A stretch of 64,000 bases of DNA from Deltaproteobacteria bacterium (GTDB taxonomy: Bacteria; Myxococcota_A; Polyangia; Polyangiales; Houyiibacteriaceae). The notes below the pieces were generated by a model. The model did no database searches and had not been told where the DNA came from. It worked only from the letters and a program-made list of their open reading frames with translations. Where the stretch lies: the NCBI GenBank assembly GCA_017644045.1, contig JAEPMI010000009.1, positions 434,001 to 498,000 of the forward strand, written 5' to 3'. Made by a program: the position numbers and the translations under genes. Positions within the stretch are counted from its first letter, which is position 1. Each line of letters starts with the position of its first letter. Below are positions 53,058-60,461 of this stretch, one piece after another.

Positions 53058-54278
53058 GTGCAGCGGCTTGGACGATATGAGCTTCTCCGGAAGATCGCGA
53101 CCGGCGGAATGGCCGAGATCTTCATCGCTCGACAGTGGGGAGATGGCGGTTTCCAGCGCGAGGTCGTGATCAAACGCATGCACCCGCACCTCGCCGAGCG
53201 CCGCCGGCTGCTCACCGAGTTCTGCGCCGAGGGCCGCTGGATGGCTCGCATCGAGCATGTCGGTCTGCCGGCCATTCACGACGTTCGCCACGAGGACGGT
53301 CAGTGGTACTGCGTGATGGAGCGCCTCCGCGGGCTCACCCTCGGGGCCGCCCGCCGCCACGAGCGCGAGATGGGCCGCACCATGCGCTGGGAAGCGATCT
53401 TCTCCATCGCGATCCAGCTCTGCGAGGCGCTGCAGGCCGTCCACGACGTCTGCGACGACGACGGCGAGAACTGCGGCCTCATCCACGGCGACCTCGGTCC
53501 CGAGAACGTCTTCCTCGGCCGGGACGGTCGCGTTCGCCTGATCGACTTCGGCCTCGCCACCGACACGGCCGGCCGCCAGACGCTCAAGGGCAGCGACTCC
53601 GGCATCCGCGGCACCGTGGGCTACATCGCCCCCGAGATGATCGCCGAGGTGAACCAGGCGGACCGCCGCGCGGACCTCTACGTCGTCGGCGTGCTCCTCT
53701 ACGAGCTCACCACCGGTCAGCGGATGGTCGAAGGCGACGGCATGGCCTACGTGAACGCCGTCCTCGCCGGGCCGCCTCCGCCGCCGTCGAGTCGCACCGA
53801 CCGTGAGTTCCCGCCGGCCGTCGAGGCCGTGATCCTGCGCTGCTTGCAGCGCGACCCGGCCAAGCGCTTCACCGACATGCGGAAGCTCCAGCTGGCGCTC
53901 GAGAACCTCGCCAAGACGCTGAACCTCCGCACCGGCACCGACGTGATCGGCACCTACGCCAACGCGTTGCAGCCCGAGAGCGACGAGCCGATCTCGCCGC
54001 AGACCGTGCCGCCGCCCTTCGTGGTCGCGACCGAAGAAGTCCTCGAGCCCGAGCCGATCGACGACAGCATCCTCTCGGCCGAGGAGCACGGCGCGTTGGT
54101 CGCCGACCTCGATCTCTTCTCCGTCAGCGACGGCGGCCTCGACGCTCCCAGCTTCGAGGACGAGCTCGAGGAGATCGACGAAGTCTTCGAGGAGCCGCCG
54201 CAGACCCAGACCCGACGCCGCCACCCGGGCATTCCAGACGAAGGCGACTTCGTGGTCGCGTTCAACGACGACGATTGA
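53058..54278 (+). CDS. Ser/Thr protein kinase with variant HGD catalytic loop
   Basis: A 406-residue soluble kinase. GTG at 53058 starts the sequence QRLGRYELLRKIATGGMAEIF directly at the glycine loop. Lys39 (VVIK), the catalytic loop IHGDLGPEN at 142-150 with Gly in place of the Arg of HRD, DFG at 163 and APE are present. The C-terminal ~120 residues are acidic and disordered-looking (EEIDEVFEEPPQTQTRRRH). Kinases lacking the Arg are usually not regulated by activation-loop phosphorylation; activity should remain since the Asp is kept. It is divergent from the zinc-ribbon kinase by 112 nt. Confidence 0.9.
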   Translation: MQRLGRYELLRKIATGGMAEIFIARQWGDGGFQREVVIKRMHPHLAERRRLLTEFCAEGRWMARIEHVGLPAIHDVRHEDGQWYCVMERLRGLTLGAARRHEREMGRTMRWEAIFSIAIQLCEALQAVHDVCDDDGENCGLIHGDLGPENVFLGRDGRVRLIDFGLATDTAGRQTLKGSDSGIRGTVGYIAPEMIAEVNQADRRADLYVVGVLLYELTTGQRMVEGDGMAYVNAVLAGPPPPPSSRTDREFPPAVEAVILRCLQRDPAKRFTDMRKLQLALENLAKTLNLRTGTDVIGTYANALQPESDEPISPQTVPPPFVVATEEVLEPEPIDDSILSAEEHGALVADLDLFSVSDGGLDAPSFEDELEEIDEVFEEPPQTQTRRRHPGIPDEGDFVVAFNDDD

Positions 54279-54309
54279 CGCGCGCGTCCAGCGCCGCAGG
54301 AGTAGACCC

Positions 54310-54813
54310 ATGTCCCGCATCGAGAGCTTCGAGGAGTTCTGGCCCCACTACCTCTCCGAGCACCGCGACGCCCGCTCGCGGCGCCTGCACTTCCTCGGCA
54401 CCACCGGGTTCATCGCCGCCGCCGGCGCGAGCACCGCGCTCCACCCCGCACGCTTCCCGATGGCCGCCGCCGGCTTCGCGGCGATCATGAGGCACGGGAT
54501 GATCAAGGAGGCCGAGAAGGCCCCCTTCGGTCACGTCGCCGCGATGCTCGGCCTCGGCACCCTCGGGTCTCCGCTGACCTTCCCGGCCGGCGTGATCTTT
54601 GCGTACGCCTGCGCGTGGGTCGGTCACTTCAAGCTCGAGAAGAACCGCCCGGCGACCTTCGAATACCCGCTCTGGTCGCTCGCCGCGGACTTCCGCATGT
54701 GGAGCCACATGGTGCGCGGTCAGCTCTGGTCCGGTGACCCGCTCGAGGAGCTCGGGCTCGACGACCCGGCCGACGCGGTGCCCGGTCCCCGTGCTGTCGC
54801 CTCGGCTGCCTGA
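54310..54813 (+). CDS. Mpo1-like (DUF962) membrane protein
   Basis: A 167-residue protein of the DUF962/Mpo1 family. Conserved His motifs are HYLSEHRDARSRRLHFLGT near the start and GHFKLEKNRPATFEYPLWSLAADFRMW in the second half, around three or four hydrophobic segments. The yeast member Mpo1 is an Fe(II)-dependent dioxygenase that shortens 2-hydroxy fatty acids; bacterial members are uncharacterised in detail. It starts 31 nt after the kinase gene with AGGAG upstream. Confidence 0.88.
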   Translation: MSRIESFEEFWPHYLSEHRDARSRRLHFLGTTGFIAAAGASTALHPARFPMAAAGFAAIMRHGMIKEAEKAPFGHVAAMLGLGTLGSPLTFPAGVIFAYACAWVGHFKLEKNRPATFEYPLWSLAADFRMWSHMVRGQLWSGDPLEELGLDDPADAVPGPRAVASAA

Positions 54814-54856
54814 TCCGGGCTCCCAGGCTTCGATCCGATGTGCCCTTGCCTCGCGC

Positions 54857-54936
54857 ACGGCCTTCGATGAGCCCGATGTGCTCTTGTTCTCGCACAAAGG
54901 CACCAAGAGCACGAAGGTTCACAGAGGGGTTTGGAT
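54857..54936. repeat. Left inverted repeat flanking the GxxExxY gene
   Basis: About 75-80 nt that match the reverse complement of 55357-55436. The best part is CTTGTTCTCGCACAAAGGCA followed by CCAAGA-CACG-AGGT-CACA, with scattered mismatches; CCGATGTGC precedes it on both sides. The boundaries are approximate. Similar TTCTCGC-AAAG sequences are a familiar companion of GxxExxY genes. Confidence 0.75.
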
Positions 54937-54940
54937 ATCG

Positions 54941-55315
54941 CTAGTTGGCGAAGCGGTGGATGCCGTCTCGCATGAGCGGGGCGCCGAAGTTGAGCAGCAA
55001 AGCGAGTCGGTAGCCGGAGAGTTTGAGGTAGGTGAGCGTCTGCCGTCGGTGTGCTGGTGTCAGGGTGTCCAGTGCCTTCAGCTCGACGAGTAGCTTGTCT
55101 TCGACTGTCAGGTCGCAGCGGTACGCACAGCCTAGGTCGAGGCCGCGGTAGCTGGCGTGGAGCGCCACTTCCGTGGCCACGGAAAGCCCCCGCAGCTGCA
55201 GCTCATGGATCAGCGCTCGCTGATAGACGCGCTCCAGCAGCCCCGGTCCCAGGGCCCGATGGACCTGAACCGATGCATCCACCACTTCTCGAGCAACCCC
55301 GTTCGCGTCGCGCAT
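54941..55315 (-). CDS. GxxExxY family protein
   Basis: A 124-residue member of the GxxExxY family (motif GPGLLERVYQRAL; conserved DLTVEDKLLVELKALDTL and QTLTYLKLSGYRLALLLNFG). The second block holds the E-x-K of PD-(D/E)XK-type nucleases, so a nuclease fold is likely. Function is not established in the literature I know. The gene lies between ~75-bp inverted repeats. ATG at 55315 is the natural family start (MRDANGVAREVVDAS). Confidence 0.85.
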   Translation of the reverse strand: MRDANGVAREVVDASVQVHRALGPGLLERVYQRALIHELQLRGLSVATEVALHASYRGLDLGCAYRCDLTVEDKLLVELKALDTLTPAHRRQTLTYLKLSGYRLALLLNFGAPLMRDGIHRFAN

Positions 55316-55356
55316 GCGCCTTCCTCGGTCCGCAACGGAACCAGTTGCGGTCCAAC

Positions 55357-55436
55357 CCCAACCCTTTGTGGACCTCCGTGTTCTTGGTGCCTTTGTGCGA
55401 GAACAAGGGCACATCGGACCCAATGAAGCCCGGGCG
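55357..55436. repeat. Right inverted repeat flanking the GxxExxY gene
   Basis: Reverse complement of the left copy at 54857-54936, ending about 33 nt before the start of the next gene at 55470. It contains CTTTGTGCGAGAACAAGGGC. The two arms enclose only the GxxExxY gene, giving a cassette-like unit of about 580 bp. Confidence 0.75.
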
Positions 55437-55469
55437 CAACTGGTCCCCCTGAGCGACGAAGAGGCCGCC

Positions 55470-56249
55470 ATGCGCACTCATCCCGCTCCGAGCGACGAGC
55501 TCGACTGGCTGCGCGACGCCTGGCGTCGCCTGACTCACACCCTCCCCACCCCGGCCGACGTCGGGCTGCGCGCCGCGGCGTCCTTCGTGGACGGCGTGGT
55601 GCCACGCGGTCGCGAGGAGGCCGCGGTGGTCTGGCTGCTCGGCTGGCGCATGATGCCGCGACCGAAGAACCCGCCCTTCGGCTGCGACTTCTGGGTGCAC
55701 GCGGCGTGCTCCGAGGTCTACTGCTACTTCGACGGCCGCGGCTATGGCGACCGGCGGGTGCTCCAGCTCTACGAGCGCTGGGCGCGCTGGCTCCACGCGA
55801 CCGGTGAGCTGAGTCGGGAGTCGACCGACGACCTGCTCGGGGACATCGACCACCACCGACTGGGCGGCGGCTTCCCGCTCAAGCGACCCCCGCGCCCGCG
55901 GCCCTTCTCGCCCATCTCCATCGAGCACGAGGCTCGGCGGCTCTTTCCGGATCCCGGCGAAGCCCGATGGGCCGCGGTCGCCCTGCACGCCACCCTCGCC
56001 TTCCTCGACGAGGTCCAGCGCCGCCCCGGTCGGCTGCACGCGCTCGACCCCGAGGCCTTCGCCCTCGACCTGCGCGCGATGCTCGAGGGGGTCGACGACC
56101 CGAACCCGAACGCGCCGTCGCAGATCCTCGCGACGACCGCGACGCTCTACCGAGAGCTCGCCGGCAGCGCGCCCCTTCCCGCGGACGTCGCAACGACGCT
56201 CGCCGATCGACTCGAACGGCTCGCCCTCGGCTGTCGACCGCGAACCTGA
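55470..56249 (+). CDS. Hypothetical protein with Trp-rich N-terminal half
   Basis: A 259-residue soluble protein starting at ATG 55470 (MRTHPAPSDELDWLRDAWRRL). It has EEAAVVWLLGWRMMPRPKNPPFGC and HAACSEVYCYFDGRGYGDRRV in the first half and a helical second half. No family recognised. The upstream open frame runs through the GxxExxY inverted repeat and is not believed to be coding. It is 11 nt upstream of a lipoprotein gene on the same strand. Confidence 0.65.
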   Translation: MRTHPAPSDELDWLRDAWRRLTHTLPTPADVGLRAAASFVDGVVPRGREEAAVVWLLGWRMMPRPKNPPFGCDFWVHAACSEVYCYFDGRGYGDRRVLQLYERWARWLHATGELSRESTDDLLGDIDHHRLGGGFPLKRPPRPRPFSPISIEHEARRLFPDPGEARWAAVALHATLAFLDEVQRRPGRLHALDPEAFALDLRAMLEGVDDPNPNAPSQILATTATLYRELAGSAPLPADVATTLADRLERLALGCRPRT

Positions 56250-56260
56250 TAGAACGAGCC

Positions 56261-56857
56261 ATGCGCGCTGCGTGGCTCCCTCTCTCGCTGATGCTCATCC
56301 TCGCGGGCTGCGACGAGCCGCCGCCCGAGCCGGTCACCGAGGAGGAACCCGCGCCGCCGGAGCCGGAGCCGCAGGCCGAGCCGCCGGCGATCGGCGCGAT
56401 CGACGCGCCCGAGTCCGGGCAGGCGAAGGTGGCGGTGCCCACGCTGAACCAGGGCTTCGAGTTCCCGGTGCAGACCCTCGAGGCGGGCTTCGGTCGCGAC
56501 GACACCATGGTGCTCGTCGAGCTCAAGGCCGAGGGCGAAGGCGACCTCTCGGTGCAGCTGACCTTCCACGAGGGAAGCCCGGCGACCGGCGACCACACGG
56601 TCGCGGACACCCCGAGCGACGGCGCCACCACGGCCGCGGTCGGCGGTACGCAGCTGCGGGTCCTCGGCGGCGAGGTCAGCGTGGATGCGCTCGAAGATCA
56701 GCGCATCGCGGGGAGCTTCGACCTCGAGGTCCGAGAGCCGCGCTCGCCCGAGCCAACCCGACTGCGCGGCCGCTTCGACGCCGCGCGGCACCGCTACTAC
56801 GACGGTGTGATCGAGCACCAGCGCGCCATCCGCGACCAGCTGCGCAACCGACGCTGA
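56261..56857 (+). CDS. Lipoprotein of unknown function
   Basis: A 198-residue lipoprotein (signal MRAAWLPLSLMLILAGC, lipobox LAGC). A Pro/Glu-rich spacer of about 25 residues follows (PPPEPVTEEEPAPPEPEPQ), then a beta-rich domain (residues 50-175: FPVQTLEAGFGRDDTMVLVEL, GDLSVQLTFHEGSPATGDH). Probably in one operon with the gene at 55470. It is convergent with the M23 gene, 3 nt apart. Confidence 0.7.
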   Translation: MRAAWLPLSLMLILAGCDEPPPEPVTEEEPAPPEPEPQAEPPAIGAIDAPESGQAKVAVPTLNQGFEFPVQTLEAGFGRDDTMVLVELKAEGEGDLSVQLTFHEGSPATGDHTVADTPSDGATTAAVGGTQLRVLGGEVSVDALEDQRIAGSFDLEVREPRSPEPTRLRGRFDAARHRYYDGVIEHQRAIRDQLRNRR

Positions 56858-56860
56858 TCC

Positions 56861-59230
56861 TCAGGCCAGTCGGCGGCGGCTGAGGCGCAGCGCGACGAGC
56901 AGGAAGAGCACGAGCGAGCCGAAGGTGCCGCGGCCGTCGACCGCTCGGCAGCTGCAGCCGCCGGTGGCCTCGGCGTAGCCGCTGCTCGGGCCGCTACCGA
57001 CGCCCATGTCGCCGGCGCCGCAGACCCACTCGTCGACGTTTCCGTCGCAATCGTCGTCACCGCCGCCGCAGACCTCCGGTCGCGCGCTCTCGTCGACCTC
57101 TCCATCGCAGTCGTCGTCGACGCCGTTGCAGATCTCGGCCATCGCCGTCTCGTCGACCATGCCGTCGCAGTCGTCGTCGCGGCCGTTGCACATCTCCATC
57201 GCCGGGCGACAGGCGCGGCCGCCGCTCTGGATGGTCGACCAGTAGCGGAGGGCTCCCCAGCCGCCGTCGTTGCTCATGTCACCGAGCTCGAAGGATTCGC
57301 CGAAGCCGTCGCCCGTCGACGGGTGGCAGAGCCAGCCGACCCCTGCGCGCGCGCAGACGTCGTCCATGCCGTCGCCGTTCACGTCCGCGAGGCGGAAGGT
57401 CGAGTAGTGCTGCGGCGCGCCCCAACCGCTGTCGTCGCTCCAGCCGGGGCCGAGCACGGTCACCGGCCCGTCGGTGTCGTAGCGCAGACAGCGGATCTCG
57501 GTGTCCGAGCGCAGGCAGAGATCGTCTCGCCCGTCACCATCGATGTCGCCGACGCGGAGCGTCGCGAACTTGCTCTCGTCGTCCCAGCCCAACTCGCTGG
57601 CGTAGGTGGCGTCCATGAGGGTCGGGTCCGCCTCGAAGGCGTCGCCGAGCGAGCGGTGACAGCGCAGGTCGGTCGCGCTCCGGGCGCAGACGTCGGCGCG
57701 GCCGTCGCCGTCGATGTCCGCCATGCGGATGGTCGACCAGTACTGCATCGCGCCCCAACCCAAGTCGTCGGACCAGCGCGGTCCCTCGACGCGCGTCTCG
57801 AACGCGGTGCCCGAGCTGAGCCAGCACTCGAAGCCCTCGGTGGTGCGGGCGCAGAGATCCGCCAGTCGGTCGCCGTTCACGTCGGCCATGCGGATCGTGC
57901 CGTAATGCTTGGCGGCGCCGAAGCCGGCGTCGTCGCTCCACTCCGGGCCGTTGATCGACGGGCCGAAGCCCGCGCCCTCGCTCATCCAGCAGCGCATGCC
58001 GGCGTTCGCCCGCGCGCAGAGATCGGCGCGTCCGTCGCCGTTCACGTCGGCCAAGCGAAGCGTCGTGTAGTTGTCCGGCTGGGCCCAGCCGCTGTCGTCG
58101 GCGAGACCGTCCAGCCAGAGCGTGCTCTCGAAGGAGTCGCCGCGGGACACCGCACAGTGGACCCCGTTCGCTCGAGCACAGACGTCCGCCCGACCGTCGC
58201 CATCCACGTCGCCCATGCGGATGGTGCTGAAGTTGGTGACGTCGTCCCAGCCGCTGTCGTCGCCCCAGCCGGTGGCTTGGATCGACTCGGCCCAGCCGCT
58301 CCCGGTCGAGGGCCAGCAGCGAACACCCGAGTAGCCGCGACCGCACACGTCGGCGAGCCCGTCGCCGTCCACGTCGGTGAAGACCGGCGGCGCATAGGCC
58401 GCGGGCTCGCGGTGGAGCAGGCGAATCTCGCAGACGTCCTCGTCGTCGGTCTGACCGTCGCAGTCGTCGTCCATACCGTTGCAGGTCTCGGGTTGCGGCG
58501 CCGGCGCGCTGCAGCTTCCCCAGCTCCCGCCGCTGCAGCTCTCGCGGCCATCACCGCAGGCGGTGGAACAGGCGCGGGTGACACTCTCGTCGGTGCGGCC
58601 ATCGCAGTCGTCGTCGCGACCGTTGCAGGTCTCGGCCGAAGGCGAGCAGTTCGAGCACGCGGTGCCTGGCGCCTCGCGGTAGCCGCGCTGGTTCACCCAG
58701 AGGCTGCTGCTGCGGCCGCAGCTACCGGCCCAGACCGTCTGGCTCGCGCCGCCGGGGCTCCGATAGCCGAAGTGCAGATGCGGGCCGGTGCTGTTGCCAC
58801 TCGACGCGGAGCGACCGAGCACCTGACCACAGCTCACGCTCTGGCCGTTGCTGACGGCGACCGAGCCGTTCTGCATGTGGCAGTAGATCGTGCGCGAGCC
58901 ATCGGCGTGGCGGAGCTGCACGTAGTTGCCGCAGCGACCGCCGCAGGTGTTGCCCAGGTAGCCGGTGCTGTTGCAGCCGTCGTTGCGGGCGATGACCGTG
59001 CCGGCCTGGCCCGCGCGGATCTGAGTGCCGGTGGGCGTCCCGAAGTCCTCGCCCGTGTGGCCGTTGTAGCAAGCGCCGCCGCAGTTGTAGTCGCTGCATC
59101 CGCCGGCGCTGCCGTTGGTGTCGAAGCCGTAGTTGAGCCGGTAGCTCTCCGCGTAGGGCCGGCGGAAGCGGGTCTGGGCGGAGGCGAGCGTCGGCGCGAG
59201 CAGCACGACGAGGATGGCCAGGCGAATCAT
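56861..59230 (-). CDS. M23 metallopeptidase with FG-GAP repeats, MopE motifs and MYXO-CTERM tail
   Basis: A 789-residue exported protein. Signal peptide (to ASAQ, residue 19). The M23 domain (residues ~30-190) has GHTGEDFG (His58, Asp62) and GPHLHFG (His151, His153), the zinc ligands of lysostaphin-type peptidoglycan endopeptidases. Two CNGxDDDCDGxxDE (MopE-type) motifs follow, then seven FG-GAP-like repeats with DVDGDGxADVC calcium-type loops, then three more MopE-type motifs. The C-terminus (GGCSCRAVDG, a hydrophobic run, LSRRRLA) is a MYXO-CTERM sorting tail for cell-surface attachment. Start overlaps the TolB-like gene stop by 4 nt. Confidence 0.9.
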   Translation of the reverse strand: MIRLAILVVLLAPTLASAQTRFRRPYAESYRLNYGFDTNGSAGGCSDYNCGGACYNGHTGEDFGTPTGTQIRAGQAGTVIARNDGCNSTGYLGNTCGGRCGNYVQLRHADGSRTIYCHMQNGSVAVSNGQSVSCGQVLGRSASSGNSTGPHLHFGYRSPGGASQTVWAGSCGRSSSLWVNQRGYREAPGTACSNCSPSAETCNGRDDDCDGRTDESVTRACSTACGDGRESCSGGSWGSCSAPAPQPETCNGMDDDCDGQTDDEDVCEIRLLHREPAAYAPPVFTDVDGDGLADVCGRGYSGVRCWPSTGSGWAESIQATGWGDDSGWDDVTNFSTIRMGDVDGDGRADVCARANGVHCAVSRGDSFESTLWLDGLADDSGWAQPDNYTTLRLADVNGDGRADLCARANAGMRCWMSEGAGFGPSINGPEWSDDAGFGAAKHYGTIRMADVNGDRLADLCARTTEGFECWLSSGTAFETRVEGPRWSDDLGWGAMQYWSTIRMADIDGDGRADVCARSATDLRCHRSLGDAFEADPTLMDATYASELGWDDESKFATLRVGDIDGDGRDDLCLRSDTEIRCLRYDTDGPVTVLGPGWSDDSGWGAPQHYSTFRLADVNGDGMDDVCARAGVGWLCHPSTGDGFGESFELGDMSNDGGWGALRYWSTIQSGGRACRPAMEMCNGRDDDCDGMVDETAMAEICNGVDDDCDGEVDESARPEVCGGGDDDCDGNVDEWVCGAGDMGVGSGPSSGYAEATGGCSCRAVDGRGTFGSLVLFLLVALRLSRRRLA

Positions 59231-59949
59231 CGGAGCACCCCGGGCGCATCGTTGGCGGCGACGCGGAGGGTCAGCGCGTGCTCGGCGCCCAGCTCGTCCT
59301 CGAAGCGCAGGGTCGTGCCGTCGAAGACCGGCGCGTGGACGGAGCTCGGGAAGGTGCCCTCGTTCTCGAGGCGCTCCGGTGCCTGTCCGGGGCGAACGCG
59401 ATAGAGCCCCGGCTGCCCTTCCCGGCTGCTCGCGAACACGACCTGATGGTCCGGCCCGAGCGCGGGGTTCCACGCGGGGCCGTACCCGTCGGTGAGCTGC
59501 TGGGGCTCCGAGTCGAGGTTGGGCAGGAGCACCACCTCGAAGAAGGGCATCTCGCCGCGAACGTAGGTGACCGCGCCGTCACGCACGGAGAGCGGCGCCT
59601 CGGCGAGGTCGTCGATCCGACGGCGCCCCTCGGGTCCGTGGACCCAGAGCGAGTGATCGGGGTGGAGCACCAGCGCGCGCCCTTCCACCCAGCGGGCGTC
59701 GAGCACCTCGGAGCCGGCGGGCAGGTCGACCAGCGGTGCCGTGAGCTCGAGGACCCGGTCCGGATCGCCGTTCGGAGGGGCGTCCTTCACCCGAGCGTCG
59801 ATGCCGACGTCGAGCGCGAGGATCGGACTCGTCGTGACGGAGTCCGGGGCCTCGAGGGCACTACTGGCCGAGTGGCCGGAATGTTCGGTCGGCTCGGCCG
59901 CGCACGCGGCCAGCAGCGAGAACATCAACGCATGGAGGAGGGGACGCAC
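59227..59949 (-). CDS. TolB/PD40-like lipoprotein
   Basis: A 240-residue lipoprotein. GTG at 59949 starts VRPLLHALMFSLLAACAAEP with lipobox LAAC. The mature part (residues ~55-225) resembles a TolB-type beta-propeller fragment (GYGPAWNPALGPDHQVVFAS, SREGQPGLYRVRPGQAPERL). The gene overlaps the M23 gene by 4 nt (ATGA), so the two are co-translated. It may act as a partner or periplasmic sensor for the peptidase. Confidence 0.7.
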   Translation of the reverse strand: MRPLLHALMFSLLAACAAEPTEHSGHSASSALEAPDSVTTSPILALDVGIDARVKDAPPNGDPDRVLELTAPLVDLPAGSEVLDARWVEGRALVLHPDHSLWVHGPEGRRRIDDLAEAPLSVRDGAVTYVRGEMPFFEVVLLPNLDSEPQQLTDGYGPAWNPALGPDHQVVFASSREGQPGLYRVRPGQAPERLENEGTFPSSVHAPVFDGTTLRFEDELGAEHALTLRVAANDAPGVLR

Positions 59950-60117
59950 GAAGGACGTGTAAGAGCAAGCCACGTGCCGCCTTCGGCGTACCCGATCTCC
60001 GCCCGGATTGGTGACTCGGGTTCGCACTTTCCGATGGGGAGCCCCCACTCGAACGCACAGGTCGCACAAGTTCTGGTCACGCGGGAACATTGCGCGCAGA
60101 CCTCCGTATGAGGCTTC

Positions 60118-60387
60118 GTGGGCGACCAGGGCGACGACGGGAAGTGGTACGCCGCGTGCGCGAGACAGGCCATGAAGGCCCGAAATCTCGTGGAACGCGC
60201 GGAGAGCTTCCTGCGCTACCTGGAGAAGTTCCCCCTCGGTCGGCACAACCGCCGCGCCGCCGAGAGCGTGGAGCAGCTCACCCATCGGATCGAAGGGCCG
60301 GAGGCGAAACGAGTGCGCCAGAAGCTCCGCGCCCTCCGCGACCCGCACATGCCGCCCGCCGAGCCCGACACCTGGGACGGCGACTAG
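60118..60387 (+). CDS. Small hypothetical protein
   Basis: An 89-residue protein starting at GTG with GAGG 5 nt upstream. It is rich in Arg, Lys and Glu and mostly helical (AMKARNLVERAESFLRYLEKF, AESVEQLTHRIEGPEAKRVRQ). No family recognised. It is divergent from the TolB-like gene and convergent with the gene at 60462. Confidence 0.55.
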   Translation: MGDQGDDGKWYAACARQAMKARNLVERAESFLRYLEKFPLGRHNRRAAESVEQLTHRIEGPEAKRVRQKLRALRDPHMPPAEPDTWDGD

Positions 60388-60461
60388 GCCTGGTCGCGAA
60401 GCGACCCCCCCGTGCCCGTGCCCCTGCGCGAAACCCTCCGGGCCCGAACCCGTGGCGGGAC

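Noticed and set aside
57323-59404. 693-codon plus-strand frame antisense to the M23 gene
   Set aside because: It is a shadow of the FG-GAP repeats and shows no domain; the minus frame has zinc ligands and a signal peptide.
59925-60173. 82-codon minus-strand frame with CAQC and CATC pairs
   Set aside because: It overlaps the start of the plus-strand gene at 60118 and the start of the TolB-like gene. The Cys pairs hint at a zinc ribbon, but there is no ribosome site or family match.
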